Shown here: piece by piece, positions 1 through 13,022 of the stretch
Layout: every line of letters starts with the position of its first letter
Numbering within the stretch: position 1 is the stretch's first letter
Origin: Phyto melanocephala
Lineage: Eukaryota; Arthropoda; Insecta; Diptera; Rhinophoridae
Length of the DNA stretch: 64,000 nucleotides
Direction of reading: 5' to 3'
Assembly: GCA_941918925.1 (NCBI GenBank)
Contig: OW799234.1
Span: 95,459,978-95,523,977, forward strand
Position numbers and translations under genes: made by a program
Notes under the pieces: generated by a model
Told to the model about the DNA's origin: nothing
The model's input: the letters and a program-made list of their open reading frames with translations, nothing else
Database searches by the model: none

Positions 1-202
1 CTACTTTTTCTGTGCAAAATTAATTACGACTACATTATAAGAGTAGTCGAAACAGTTATTATATGAATTATATAATTATGGATGGTTCCAATAAAAAAAT
101 GGAATTTAACCCATAAGTGACCAAAATTAACCCTCTAGCACCCATTAATTTAAACACAGTGTATAGAATTAATTAATTTGTTTTTTAATACTAAATTATT
201 TA

Positions 203-865
203 TTAATTGTTTATATCCAATTCACTTTGTAAAATTAATTCAAAGGAGGCTTCTTCACTTTCATTATTTTCGTCGTCTTGTTCATTATGGTGAAGTTCTT
301 CTGTTGGTTCGCAGCAACATATTAGTTCAATTACTTCAGAAGGTAACGTGGAACGTGTTCTTTTTTGAATGCGTCTGTTTAAAAATGTTGTGGAAATTAA
401 TGGATCTGAAGTATCCATGGCCCTATTAAATACATCTAGTAGGTTATTGGTGCGGGTGTTTCTTCGCGCGTGATGTAGGCGATCGGCTTTGTATATTTAA
501 TGACGAGATTCAGCAGCACCTTCTCCAAAAAATCCAATTGGAAGTGGAGCATTTTCTATTATTTGCTTTGAGTGAATTAACATTTTGTGAACCGTAGAAG
601 TCATTGGCAACCTTAATATTTAATTTAGCATTTAGCCATGCCTGGTTTTGGTTTTTGAATACATTTGTCTTTCTATGACACTTTTTCCAATTTTGTTCTA
701 GTTTCACGCAAAACAAATTAATTTTTTTGGTAATTTGTTTCACCATTTCATAAGAAATTGACGAGGTTTCAAGTTTGTCATATACGTGTTTCAAAATGGC
801 ATCAACTTTTTTGTTTTTTTGTACATTCCTTTCGCCATACTTCAAAAAGATCAATCTTTTTCATA
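203..865 (-). pseudogene. Broken TE-associated protein of the invertebrate 'LPIG..EEA.E.RNK' family
   Basis: Read on the minus strand, three pieces in different frames form one relic. The first (about 865-820) reads KKIDLFEVWRKECTKK. After a shift in an A-run it continues as VDAILKHVYDKLETSSISYE and on to AWLNAKLNIKV. A second shift near 600 restores VHKMLIHSKQIIENAPLPIG followed by FFGEGAAESRH, then an in-frame TAA near 500 and YKADRLHHARRNTRTNNLLD. The last piece (418-203) starts MDTSDPLIS and ends in an acidic tail. The LPIG / GEGAAESR / HHARRNTR blocks resemble the C-terminal region of a multicopy protein family seen in aphid and Hydra genomes, from memory. Its biochemical role is unknown to me. 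Two frameshifts and one stop make it a pseudogene. An 11-bp inverted repeat (5-15 and 1378-1388) may mark the host element ends. Confidence 0.55.
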
Positions 866-1624
866 CAGAGGTATGAACCTAACAAAAAGAGGCATTACTC
901 GCAAAACGCAAAAAATCTCAATTTTTAATAAATAACAAATAACTCACTAATTGTTTTGTGCAATTTGAGAGTGGAGAAATGGGGTATATTTTTTTAAAAG
1001 CTTTCTAAAAATAAAAATTTTATACAAATTTAACTATTTACAGATGTTTACGCTAATGAGTTATTTATTAAGTATAGCGACATATATATAAAACATTTAA
1101 AATTAAAAATATATCTACTTACTTAGCTTTTTCTTTTCCATTTTACTCTAATAAATTATAACAAATACAGTCCGAAATATACGCACTTAAAGTTGACCAC
1201 GCACTACTTAATTTAGGAACAAAATTTAGAACAAATCTAATCAGTTGACTTCGACACGCTGCTGTATAACGGTTATTAATATTTAGTCAAAACAAAAGTC
1301 ACTTTTTTTTATTCTGAAGTCTTTAGAATTAAAAAACAACAACAATAGTAAAACTGCAAGTTGATTTTTGAACTTTCGCACAGAAAAATGTGTCGTTTGA
1401 CCTAAAGTGCAGTGTCATAAACTTTTCCACTATTTTAATGTATGATGTTGAAAATTTTTTTAATTTGTAATAAGTTATAACGTTTTGAAACTGAATCTAA
1501 AAAATTCAAATGCATGCGGTTTTCTCGAAATAACAATAGTGCTGTTAACTATTCTTAAGCGGATACAAATTAGAATGAGTTGATATCTTTTTAGATCTTT
1601 GAATTTTACTTGATTCTAAATTAA

Positions 1625-2040
1625 ACTTCGTTGCTAATATGACATTGACTGTCCACAAAGTTAGACGTGTTCTTGCTTTTTTAAAACTTTGGTCAAAGGG
1701 GTGATCTCTGCACTACGAAGAAGCTATACGTATTTCTTGTTAGACCTATACTTGAATATGGATCAACTGTCTAGGATCCTTATTACAACAAGCATAATCT
1801 ACATATTGAGTCTGTCCGAAAATAATTTCTTTTGATTTGTTTTCGAAGTATTTTTTGGAATCCTGTAAGGTTTATTAACTTCTTTCTTACACTAGCAGAG
1901 AAGCACTGTTAAAACGATTTAAAAAATTGTGATACTATGGTGAATGGCGTTTGTTGTGATTTTCTTTTAAATAGCATTGAATTTAATGTTTCTTGTCATA
2001 ATTATCGTTATTATATGCCAGTTTTTAATTAATATGTAGA
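1625..2040 (+). pseudogene. Jockey-like LINE reverse transcriptase, C-terminal relic
   Basis: The plus-strand reading is frameshifted but shows the block that follows the RT active site in Jockey-clade LINEs: a 'VRPILEYGSTV' segment, then PYYNKHNLHIESVRK, then a 'REALLKRF' and 'MVNGVCCDFLLNS' region. The intact analogue of the same block is seen at 28.05-28.57 kb, which makes the assignment firm. Stops and shifts occur throughout (for example after STV). No 5' part (endonuclease, YADD motif) is visible. The mariner relic starting near 2190 lies directly downstream. Confidence 0.7.
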
Positions 2041-2189
2041 GTAACTTGTACGAGAGGAACTATTTATATTTTGGGAACTTACAACATTAATGTCAATAGC
2101 TGAAATCTGGCAACATCACATAAATGTTTGACATTCGTAAGCATAAACGTACTCACAACGTTTTGATATACAAGTACTATTTGTTTTGT

Positions 2190-2680
2190 ATACAGTGACT
2201 TTAGAAAGTCAATTTGACAAAAAAAAACTTAAATTTTAAGAGAAGGTTTTCGTTGGATTATTTTTCACAACTTTCGAGGTGGATTATTTTAACAAGAATG
2301 TGTCAAATAACTGTACAAAGAAGTGTAAGGCTATAAAGTACTATCAAAAACCACAGTATATCGCTGGTATGGTGAATTCAATCGTGGTCGTAGTTCCGTC
2401 GCCGACGAATTTCCTACAGGTCGTCCAAAATCTGTTGTTGTGCCACAAAACATTAATGCAGTGCGTGAAATCAAAATGCATGATCATCATTGACATGTTG
2501 TGAGAAAGAGGCATCCTTTCACATTAGTTCCACTTTAATACATTCTATTTTGCATGAAATTTATTGTAAAAAAAATTTTTCTCGATGGATACCCCATAAT
2601 TAATCAATCGCTCATAAGTGGGCTGGCGTCAAGTAGTGTGGAAACTGTTATGACAAACTTTTTGAGGCTAAAACTCTTTT
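2190..2680 (+). pseudogene. mariner transposase, N-terminal relic
   Basis: From about 2368 the plus strand reads WYGEFNRGRSSVADEFPTGR, then PKSVVVPQNINAVREIKMHD and HH, then a stop. After shifts it reads HSILHE-like and FSRWIPHN.SIAHK segments (2560-2640). These match the linker between the two helix-turn-helix parts and the 'WVPHNLT' type segment of mariner transposases (SETMAR-like group). The catalytic D,D34D domain is absent, so the copy is 3'-truncated. Terminal inverted repeats were not found. It cannot make transposase. Confidence 0.75.
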
Positions 2681-2699
2681 TTATTGATGTGAACACTGG

Positions 2700-5230
2700 C
2701 CCCCCAAAAAAAACTTTAAAGTGACAACATTGAAACAATACTTGAGAGTGTTTTTGAAGTCCAAAAATATCAATTTGTCGTCAAAGGCAAAACCATGTAT
2801 GTACTCGCTACAGATCATGGTGTAATTACATAAGGTGATAGCGTAAAGGAGAGCGATTTTCGGCTCTCTTTTTTTATGTATGAAGTTTGACAATTTCCGG
2901 AGTTGAAATAATTTTTTTAATATGTAGTTTGACATACTCCAGAACACAAAAAAATTGTCAGCTGGGCTAGCACCGCCACCTTGTATATGTGTACCCTGCT
3001 ACAGATCTACATTTCCATGCTTTCCATGTTAAAGTGTCTCAAAAAATTAATTCGAATCACAAGAAATAGTAAAATTTGTTGGGAAGCACATTGCAACCTT
3101 GACGTTTCTATCAAAATTACTTTTTGCACGTCTTTTTAGAAAAACAAATCAATCCACAATCTATTAATTGGAAATAAGAAGTAGAAACTGAAACTAGTGC
3201 TCAATATCGCAACATGACTATGACTGTAAGTTTTTTGTTTTGCACTTTCGTGATTACAACATTATTTTAATTATTTTGCCCTTTACTGTTTATTGTTATA
3301 CACAATTTTTTTTTTTTGTCACTGCAAATGTTGTTTGTTGTCATCATCAACATCATGACCACCATCGTCGCCTCATCGTTTCCATTATGGTCCGATCATC
3401 ATCATCCTGCATTTATGGGTTTTTCTGTCGTCTGCTAATTAAACGGCAAACACAAGTTAAGGTGACACAGGAAACCATTGTGTTTAAGTGAGCTCCCTTA
3501 TACATACATACATATATGTATATGTGATTACCAGTTTGTCAAATATTTACTATATCCTTGTGCGGTGTGTGTATCTACGTTTGGCTACAATCTCTCAAAT
3601 ACCACTAAACAATGTTTGCTTTTGGCTTTACTATAAATAAAACCGTTCATGTTTTGTATTGTATCATTTTGTTGAATTATCTTTTACACAGTTTTAATAC
3701 TAAACACAAAACTATACCAAAAGGCAAACGTCAAACGTCAAACACAAACATTATAAAGAGTAAAGGAAAGTGAGGTTGTATGCATGAATAAAACCAAAAG
3801 TAAACATTAAGTGGTTTTGGTTGGTCTGTTGTTTCTTTATTACTTTTATTTCGGCTGTTACGTGGGACTTTAATTCTAAAATGCGCTAATAAGGATCCGT
3901 TAATCCTTTAACATGTTTGTTTGTGTACTTATAAGAATGAGCGTGTGTAAGTAAATTTCCTATAAAGTGTATCACTTTTTTGTTTTTGCTTTTTCTTAAT
4001 TAATTTTTAATTTAATTGTTTTGAATTTGGTGTAATTATTGTAATAATTCAATTGTAAAATTTCGTGCCCACCTGAGCATAAAATTAAAAATTAATAATT
4101 CATGTTAAATTTTGATTTTAATGAATGTAACCATTAAGATATTTATTAAAGTATTAGTTAAGCAATTACTTTTGTATGAAATGTATATTGACTGTTCAAA
4201 AATTAATTTGTGTACAATGTTCTGAGTGAATATTTGAAGTACATATCTACATATATATATAAAGTTAATAAGTTTTAAGGAATTATTATTATGATGCTGT
4301 GTTATTTTAATAATCCTGCAGACTATATACTTTTAATTCTCTAAAGAAATTATTTTTTTACCTAATCATAAACGTGTGTCTTCTTGACTCGCTGTACAAG
4401 CCACCTTCCTGTCGCATGATATCTTTGCCTCAGTTAATTTATTTTTTTTTTTCCTTTAATAGCAGAACAGCGGAAGATAGTTTCAAAGTCGTTAAAAAGA
4501 TTTTCAAAACAAACAAAGACAGTTATATGTCGAAAACCATTTTAAGGTTAACAATATTAACTATCCCACAATATTATGAAGATAGACCGACCAATAGCTT
4601 AAAATCTACTATCTTTGATGATTTCTCTAGTACAAGGGCAACTGCTTTAGGCCTACTTTACTCTTACCTAAATGCACTTGATAAGTGAGAGTTCTCTCTT
4701 CAAAAGCATAACACGTAAGACATCTGCATATTAAGCTTTCGCTTTTAAGCCCCTTACCGCATTCTGATCTGAAACTGTATGAACTTCATACGACTTTAAC
4801 GGAGCATTATGTTTGACTCTGCATATAAAAGCGTCAGAGCACTTAACATAACAAGCCTTTCAAAAAAGTTCTTTGACTTCTTTTGCCTTCCCAATATCTG
4901 TTATACCTTTACTTTCTAACTCAGACTTTCTTTCAATGTTCAATATTCTTTCTTATAATGCTTAATGGACTTTAAATCAATATGACATAAACCTTCAGAG
5001 CTTTTGCTACTTTTTTAAAAGTCAATTTTGATTTTTTATTTTTTTTTTTTTGAGTTTTAATTAATTTTTTACGAAGTTTTTTCTTGCTGGCCATTTTTAA
5101 AGAAATAAAAGATGAAACCAAATGTTTTAAAAAGTATAATGTATGACATATTTCTAGACGCCAAAATAATTTTAAAAATAATATTTTGATGTCCAAAGGT
5201 TAAATTTTGACTGAAATATGTGTATAAGAT
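2700..5230. other. A+T-rich stretch with no gene recognised
   Basis: Contains short open frames of 83-104 codons (for example 4374-4688 plus and 2681-2947 minus) that match no family I recognise, and short runs such as TACATACATACATATATGTA near 3500. Nothing conserved is seen. Confidence 0.5.
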
Positions 5231-5234
5231 TTAT

Positions 5235-5990
5235 CTGACTCACTTTAGCATCGCACTGTCCGTCTGTATTCCATAGCTCCCATCTTCCACCAGTCATTCT
5301 TACCATATCGCTTGTAAAACCAGATTTTTGTCATGAGTATCTATTGACCTAAAGTCTGATGTCCCGATTCCCCAACTGCCAGACAGTGAAAGTGAAAACA
5401 GTCGTGATTACGACTTTATCATTTTAACTTCTACAGAAGTCATTTTGTTGGCGAAACTTAATATTTTTATGGCATATCTTCCTAGAGACCCATGACCAGT
5501 AATAACCGCTGCGAGGTTTTTGAGTGTGCCTATTCCAAATCGCCTTCAATACATATCCATATTCAGCCGGATTTTTCTGGTCTCTTTACAAGTGGGTTTG
5601 CTCTTCTATCTTTGTTTCGTAAATTCTTTCAAAATCAGCTATCCAAAAAGATACGACATTGTACCTTATCCTGTATTCGCGATACGTCACTAGATATCTA
5701 AATACAATTTTTTGAAGGTTAGAGACTAATTTTATATTCGAGTTTATTTGGTATGTGCGTCGAATACTGGTTCAAGTATTTTGCAGTCAATAGGAGAAGC
5801 AATCTTGACTGTAACGAAAATTTCTTCATTACCAAAACTCACACATTTCCATACTTTAATGGCATTCAACCTCAACTTGGTGCTTACATTCTTCTTCAAT
5901 ACTAATAAATCTCAGACTACACTGCCTGACGTCTCCATTAAACCAATATGGACTGCAGTAGAATACGAGTACAATTTCCAATAAACATTA
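5235..5990 (-). pseudogene. R1-like LINE, C-terminal relic (old copy)
   Basis: The minus strand between about 5600 and 5240 aligns by eye with the better copy at 44.0-44.5 kb. It has the RKIWP-like segment, an 'LAAVITGHGSLGRYAIKI' segment matching 'LIAVITGHWPTHTKGLNI', a FCRS remnant of the Cys motif, and the 'GHQTLGQ.IL' tail. This is the region after RNase H in R1-clade elements, a conserved CCHC-like end. Stops and shifts are frequent. The part from 5740 to 5990 (NAIKVWK...) may be the RT to RNase H linker with the domain between deleted; that extension is uncertain. Confidence 0.6.
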
Positions 5991-7950
5991 AGTTCATCAA
6001 CATTTAAACATTTTTTTTCAAATAATAAAAGTTATCTACACCGAAATTTGACCATACCCATCATTCTGATAAATGTTCAATTCAATGTTTTATTTCTAAA
6101 AGATTAGCTTAAAAAATCTAAATTGAATTTATTCATATAAATCGTAATATCTTACCAAAAAAAATTAATAAACTTAAACTTATATACACTTTTAAGTACT
6201 TCCATACCAGCCGGATATGAAGTTCTTCTAGTAGGAAATATGAATTTCCAAAAAGGATAAGACACCAAAATGACAAAAAACACGAAAATAGCATCAAAAC
6301 TGTTTATTGAATTCAATGTTATAAGAGTAATAAATATATTTATTACCCATACACAATGAGATATTTCATAGGATATCAACAGCTTTTCGTTCCAGCTTCC
6401 TTTTTTTCGTAAATCGTGTGAGCCATTTTACAAGGACTACAACTACTTTACATGTAATCTTGTATTCATAAACAATATTATTCATACGACTGCAAGCGCA
6501 CAAACAACCATGAAATAGTTTTCTTGTGCTGTGATGTCGCTTTATGCATTATTTTTTCCTGTTTTTTTTTTGTTTTTTTTTCTCTTATAAGCAGGATAAT
6601 ATAAACATAAAAAGAAAGATTTTGTATGTGTATGAATAACATAAATACAAACAGAGACACTGACATAAAATCTTAAGCTACTTAGCGAAGTAAATAAACA
6701 GATAAATACAAGACGATACAGACGATGATGCTGATGGCGCATGAAAAATCAGACTGTAGGAAATTTAAACTTGACACTCTAACCAAAGCAGGGCTTTTAC
6801 GGTTGCCCTAGATTATTTGTGTTTATAAAGTTCTCTGCATATTTTTCTAATTGAAAAGGTTTTGCAGTAAAGTCTCCTTTAAGCTAAAATTTTTCTTGGA
6901 AATTTTTAATGGTTTACGAAATCTATATGAAAAATTCAAAAATTCAATAACTTTCCTACTTGGCCTGAGTACACATAACTTTTTCCCATTAACAACTACT
7001 TCCTTCATATGACGAGTATTTGCTATTTTTTTATTATACGTATTCGATGCCTTTTAATGTTTCAAAATGATGCTGCCATTTGATATCATATTCATATTTG
7101 GTTTGTTTTATTATTATAAGATGGAGTGAAGATAACTTGTATCATCGTGGTTGCATAAATAAATGTCTTACGTATAAAGCCTTTTTATTTAAATGTTCTT
7201 TAAGACACAAGCACACAAACACCTACACACATCAAGCTCTTTTAGCACACTTCGAAACAACACAAACATTTCAATAGACAATGCATAAATAGAATAGGAT
7301 GTGCATGAAAAAGGAAAAGAAAAGCGTTAAAGTTTAAAATAAAAACGAAAGCAGTATTTTCAATTTTAAATATTCTCTTAAAGAATTCTGGTTCTTCTCT
7401 AGAAATAGTTTTATTCAGCAATAGATTTTATTTAAGATTTATAATTGTTGTGCTTTTGGAAGCCAAATTATTTACCCCAAATACGATAGCAGCCAAAAGA
7501 TAAAATTGAAAAAGTATATGGTGTGAAAAAAGGAGGTGTTAAAATTAACTTTTCAAAAGTTCACAAACTAATAAATATGTACTTTTAAAAAAAAAAAATT
7601 TTTTCAACAAATTTTTAATAGATTTTTCCATAAATTTTTAATTTTATATTGCAGCATATTGTGAAAAAAACCAGGGAATATATAAGGGCGGGTTCAGGAG
7701 GAGTTTGAAAACGTTGTAGCTTAGAAATCTTCTTTTGGTATTGTCAAATGTTTCTAGCGAAGCATATCATGCTATCAATATTTGCAAATTTTGACTTACT
7801 ACCTTAATACTTTTAAGCCAAAGTAAGTAGTTTATTCTGACCGGGTCTTATTTTATCTTAGACGAAACTTCTGATTATTGCATCACCTATATGAATTTTG
7901 ATACAGCGTTTAAAATTTTCATTCCCTCAAGGAGTAAGTGGGACAGGGGT
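5991..7950. other. A+T-rich stretch with no gene recognised
   Basis: Short frames only, no conserved motif. Poly-T rich tracts occur near 6550-6590. Confidence 0.45.
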
Positions 7951-7954
7951 AACC

Positions 7955-8290
7955 TTATGTAAAATTTTTATACCAGGAGTTACACGGACAGTTCTAAGAC
8001 TGGTTCCTGTCGCTCACAATCTCGTTGGGATCTAACAGCTATATTGATCTCCATTGCAATTTACGAGTCGAGGTTGCAAGGCCTTATCAAGGTTTCTGGC
8101 TGTATTGACATGTCTCTTGATATTCGGAAAAGTGTGAACCGTCTCGGACTTCCCTCGAATGAAGTCCGAAAGAGTTATCGGTTTTCAACCTCCTCTGCAA
8201 ATGTTCTGCCCTGGCTGCCAAGAGCCATGAAATCTTTTGAAAACTTATACTGGATAACCATCCTGAAACATATGAAGTAACACTGACAGA
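7955..8290 (+). pseudogene. R1-like LINE RNase H domain relic
   Basis: The plus frame from about 7965 reads SYTDSSKTGSC, which resembles the first RNase H motif (YTDGSK) of R1-clade LINEs. The 8044-8280 frame then gives IYESRLQGLIKVSG and RKSVNRLGLPSNEV, matching the 'IYSDSRAAIKAL' and 'CRKSLNRLG' segments. An active RNase H would need the DGS and SDS aspartates; here DGS is DSS and SDS is ES, so it is inactive. Distant similarity only. Confidence 0.45.
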
Positions 8291-9100
8291 TCTGATAGAT
8301 ACTTACGCGGTGAATATAATAGCCCCTCTCTTAGACAGTTTGCGCTTAGTGAAGTAGCATCATAACCAACCAGTAATCCTAGTAGTTTATTATTATTTTT
8401 TTGACGGTAGAAAATTATTAGAAATTAACACAGTCAGTTTTTAAATAACACAAAATGAAATTCGGCACACAAATATATAAAAACTCAGGTAAACACATAG
8501 ATTGCCTTTGGTCCCAATAACTATACACTCTACTCTATAGTAACACAAATTTCACATTATATAAAAAAATTTCATATCCTATTTGTAGGATATGTTTTGC
8601 ATTAGATAATTCACTCTTTATATCTGCAGCGCATCCCCTAAAGACTTATTATGCTGCCAAATTAAAAAATCATTTTTCTTATATATTCTTCTTTTGGTTA
8701 TTAGTTTTCCTAAGAACACCTTAAGAGAAATATCTTTTACGATTTAATTATTGCATTATGCTCAATTATGTTGTAGACTCAGCAGGTATAATCAGTGTAG
8801 CGAAAATCTGTTAGTATTTCGGAAAGATCATTGACAATAGTCTATAAGCATAGTTGACAGAATGTGATTTTAATAACGTCAGCACCTACACAGAGTATCA
8901 AATTCTGATAGCGGTCTTACTACATGGTTAATGCAACAATAAAAAAAATATACAACGAGAAATTCTTCCATGCACTTCCTGAAAGAATCGGGACTACCGA
9001 AACCCTAGTTTTATTATAAAATGCTACTCAGTCTCAAAATCGGTTCAAGTATGCAGTAGGTTGCAAAAAAAAAGAGGCCGTCAATCATATCAAATAACTC
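8291..9100. other. No gene recognised
   Basis: A+T-rich sequence with no long frame and no clear repeat structure seen. Confidence 0.4.
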
Positions 9101-9104
9101 TAAC

Positions 9105-9400
9105 AATGGCCCCAGGAAATGTTAACAATTAGTCAAAGTCTGTCACTATTACTAGTGTCAGTTTTTTAACCCCTATACTATGTTTAACAGCTTGGACTTA
9201 ACAAAAGCCAATACTTGATTTCCGAAGAGGTCTCACCAATAATCAGTCTAAAACAAGTTTGAGCTGCTGCTATCAGATGTATTTCTGGTCACCCTTAAGT
9301 TATGTCTGCTCACAGTATACTATCTCAATTGTGGGCTCTATGCAGCCTAAGGTATTTGAAACACCTATATACCCTAAACTGGCAATAACATCAAATTGTC
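9105..9400 (+). pseudogene. Possible R1-like RT C-terminal relic
   Basis: An 'AAAIRCISGHP' segment on the plus strand near 9270 resembles 'VQRAAAICITGAxRTTP' in R1-type RTs, followed by a Leu-rich stretch. There are many stops. It lies 3' of the RNase H relic at 8 kb, the wrong order for one element, so it would be a separate copy. Weak call. Confidence 0.3.
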
Positions 9401-11455
9401 CCTCAATATTTTATCACCCCCGGTTAAAGTAAAGTTAAGAGATTTACTCATTTTTACACCAAACACTACATTAAAATAACACAGAGCAAAATACAACAAC
9501 CTTGTAAATTCCAAAGTAAACAGGAAATCTAATTTCTGTCACTATTGCAGTCAAATATATTTAGTGTCACGTGATCTTGAAGAAAACGTTCTCTAGAAAT
9601 CCATTTGAAATAGCGAAAATATTAGAACAGCTCTGATATGTACAATGATATGGCTTAAATAATACTTTTCTCCCTTTTTTTATTCAAAAATTTATTTCTT
9701 TTTTCTATTATTTTTTTACGATTTATTTTATTGTTAAGTAACAATGATACAAAAATACAGTGGAGCATCCAAGGAAACTAACTTTTTAAATATTATCCAA
9801 CATAAATATAACATTGTTAAATATTAAATGTTTCTTATTTTATAAAATTTGTTTAATTATTCAACTTTTCAAAAAAGATAAAAGTTTTGCTAAGCTTTTT
9901 ACAATTTAATTGATTAAAATGTTAAAATTTTCTTTAAATATAATTAATTACGATTTTTTCCTTATCGACAGTTATTTCTAACTTTTTTAAACTTTTGTGA
10001 AAAATTTTATTTTTATAATAAAAAATTTTTATAAATTTTTCTTAATATATGTTTCTGACGGTTTCGATGCAGTGAGGCTTCCGGCTTCATATTTTGGGGC
10101 AGATAGGTTCCAAACCCTCTCACTGGCCATTTATTCCCTCATGAAGAAACAAGAGACACAAAAAATACTAAAACAAAAACTAAGACAAACTCCACCACAC
10201 GAATTTATGGGAGATAATAGTTTTCTCTCGTTATGCCCACCCAGACATGTCGCAGCAGCATCCGCTATAAAAATTCTCTATACAAAAAAATCGATAAATT
10301 GATTAGATATAAATCTTTTTGAATTAGAAATTTTAATCTTAATTATTAAGTGTACAGAAAATGTTTAAATCGTTTTTCACCACCCTTTACTATGAAAAAC
10401 ACATTTCTTAAAAAGGCGCCAGTTACTGCCTAGAGAAAGTGGAAGTGGTAGTCTATAATTTTCTTAAGCTTTACCACTAACTACAAGACCATATTTTACC
10501 TGGCAGAAACAAAATTATAGCATTTCTACTCGTACACACTTTAATCCAACTGAATCTAGATGGTTTAAAGGGAAAAGACTATAGTCTAAACACTAAACAA
10601 TGCACTTGGATAAATGCAATGATTTTTTATTATTATTTTTTTCTTTTGGCTTTATGTATTTTGTCTTACAATTACTATCTTTAAAACATACAAAGACGTT
10701 GCTGGTGATGTTGGCGATGACGGTGATGAAGACGACGACGACGATGAAGATCGTAGACAAACAAACTCTTAAGGTTATGGCCACAAACAACAATGGATTT
10801 TTAAGTAAATTTAACCAAAAGTTAGACAAAAGAAAACGACAATAAAACTCTGCCGCACCTGACTATAACAATAGATAGTTGTAGTCCTTTCGTCCGTCCA
10901 TTTTAACATTCCAATGCTGTGAAACTGTTTACGTTTGGCAAGCAAGACAGAGGTTCTGAATGGGCAAGCTAGATGCCAAAAAAATAAGATATTATAATTT
11001 CAATAGAGAGAAATAATTTTTGAATTTTTTTACGGATAAATCTTTCAAAAAAATTTATTTTATTTACATTTAGCACCAAGGCATACTCATACAGGTATAT
11101 CCATAAGTGTTCTGTCAAAAATTTTAATTCGCATCGCATTGTGCAACAGCCACAATTTGCTACAACTCTTATTATATGAGAAGCTCTAAAGAGGCCACAA
11201 ATTTTCGATGTTTCTCACAGTTCAATTTGGCAATAATTGCTTAATTTTTTTTTCTCTATTTAGGTCTTTAGGGCCACTAAAAATGTATCCCTTATTCTTC
11301 TTATTTTTTCTTATTTTCATCATTTCTTCTATTATTTCACAATCACAATTTGTTTTAATATTTCTTCTTCACTCCACAAGTTCTCTTATTTCTCACATTC
11401 TAGTTTTAGAAAAAATACAAATATTTTATTTAAAAATAATTAATTAAGAAGCATA
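9401..11455. other. A+T-rich stretch, unassigned frames
   Basis: The 9997-10302 plus frame (101 codons) contains SDGFDAVRLPASYFGADRFQ and is less A+T-rich than its surroundings, so it may be a relic of a coding sequence, but I cannot assign it. The frames at 10600-10845 arise from a GATGA/GACGA repeat (about 10705-10750). Confidence 0.4.
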
Positions 11456-11456
11456 C

Positions 11457-12241
11457 AAGGCGACTTCATACAGGTGAAATTATCAGCCCAGCTGATGGGG
11501 AGACTTTATGTCAAAATTGGTTGAATTTGCATTATTAATGCAGGGAAGGGATATGTGATTTTAAATTCTGTATTAAACAATTAACTTACATGTACATTTT
11601 TGATAATAAATGTGCTAAATTTATGTATATTTTTTGCTTTTGCGTCATTAATAATGTGTTTCAAACAATTATATCCTTTTTTTAATCAAATTTTACTATA
11701 TTTAATATGTAAAAACACATTTTCCATCCCTGATATACGAATTGGCCTTGACATAAAACATCTCATTAAAAGTTGCTTTCCAGGCGAATTCATACAGGTG
11801 AAATTATCAGCCCAGCTGATTGTGAAACATTTTGTCAAAATTGGTTGAATTCGCTCTGATTTCATTTATTAATGCAGGGATAGGAAATGTGATTTTGGTT
11901 TCGGTATTAAACAATTAACTTGAGTGTACTTTTTTGACAATAAATGTGCTTAATTTATGTATATTTTTTGCTTTTGCGTCATTAATAATGTGTTTAAAAA
12001 ATTTATATTCTGTTTTTAATCAAATTTTATTATATTTAATATGTAAAAACAACTTTTCCATCCCTGATATACGAATTGGCCTTGACATAAAACATCCCAT
12101 GAAAAGTTGCTTTGTTGTATCAATTCGCCGTTGCATATACCTTATGGATATGCCTTGGAAGCATATTCTTTCTTTATTTTGTTTATTTTATAATCAAAAG
12201 CAAATTTTGACATTGGCATTCTTACCTGTATAAATTCGCAT
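11457..12241. repeat. Tandem ~325-334 bp repeat bounded by an inverted repeat
   Basis: Two direct copies, about 11457-11780 and 11781-12115, share the order GGCGA.TTCATACAGGTGAAA, ATCAGCCCAGCTGAT, 'ATTAATGCAGGGA', 'AATAAATGTGCT' and 'CCCTGATATACGAATTGGCC'. The period is 324 bp at the start and 334 bp by the matching frames (11600 and 11934). The far end, TACCTGTATAAATTCGC (about 12226-12241), is the inverted counterpart of GCGAATTCATACAGGT, so the array is probably a MITE-like element whose left part was duplicated. The two similar frames (82 and 99 codons) are a by-product of the repeat. Confidence 0.75.
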
Positions 12242-13020
12242 TTGGAAAAACACTTTACAGGTAACAATTATACAATTCACAAAAATAATAAGAAAAGAAT
12301 TTGTTTATAAATTTTCAATTCAAAGCAAACTTTTTAGAAAATAAATTATATATGTATATGGACCAAGTTGACTGATTAATTTTGATTAGTTCAATGACTT
12401 TTTATTCCCATGAAAGTGCCGTGTTAAAGTCATAGATTTTATTTTTATAAAATTTTTACAAAAATTTTAATTTATTGAAAACTGAGGAAGAATCGTATTA
12501 TATATTTGAAAGTTTGCGATCTACTACTCTACGCAAAATTACACAAACACTAGAGGTGCTTTATTTTCTTATTCGCTTCTGTGCGCTTAAACATCTTTGC
12601 AAAAGGTGCAATCTTTTTATTTGGCATTTTTCGGCTTTGACTTCTTGGCTTTGTGCCAAAGTCTTGTAACTACAATAAATGTCGGAAAAAAAAACAACGA
12701 AACTACAGAAAATCTCCTCTAATTTTACCTTTCATATGAGTGGATAAATATGCAAAAAGGTTAACAAAACCAAAATAGAAAATATTTGCATTTGTAGAGC
12801 GTTAAATATTTATTGTAAGAAAATTTGCTCTATTTAAATAGAAATTTCTAAAAAGTTTATTTTAATGCTAAAAGTGATGTTTGCTTAAATAATAAAGGAA
12901 CAATAAGCCTTTACCGATTTAAAATTTTAAAAAATTTCAATATGACGTACTTACATATTTAAAATTTTATAAAATATTAAATTGAATACAGTTTTTAATT
13001 TCGTATAGACCATTCATAAC
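12242..13020. other. No gene recognised
   Basis: A+T-rich; a 64-codon frame at 12475-12669 has no recognisable motif. Confidence 0.4.
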
Positions 13021-13022
13021 AT

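Noticed and set aside
178..429. 83-codon plus-strand frame
   Set aside because: It is the antisense shadow of the minus-strand relic at 203-418.
4374..4688. 104-codon frame as a real gene
   Set aside because: No motif, no splice or promoter context, A+T-driven composition; could be chance.
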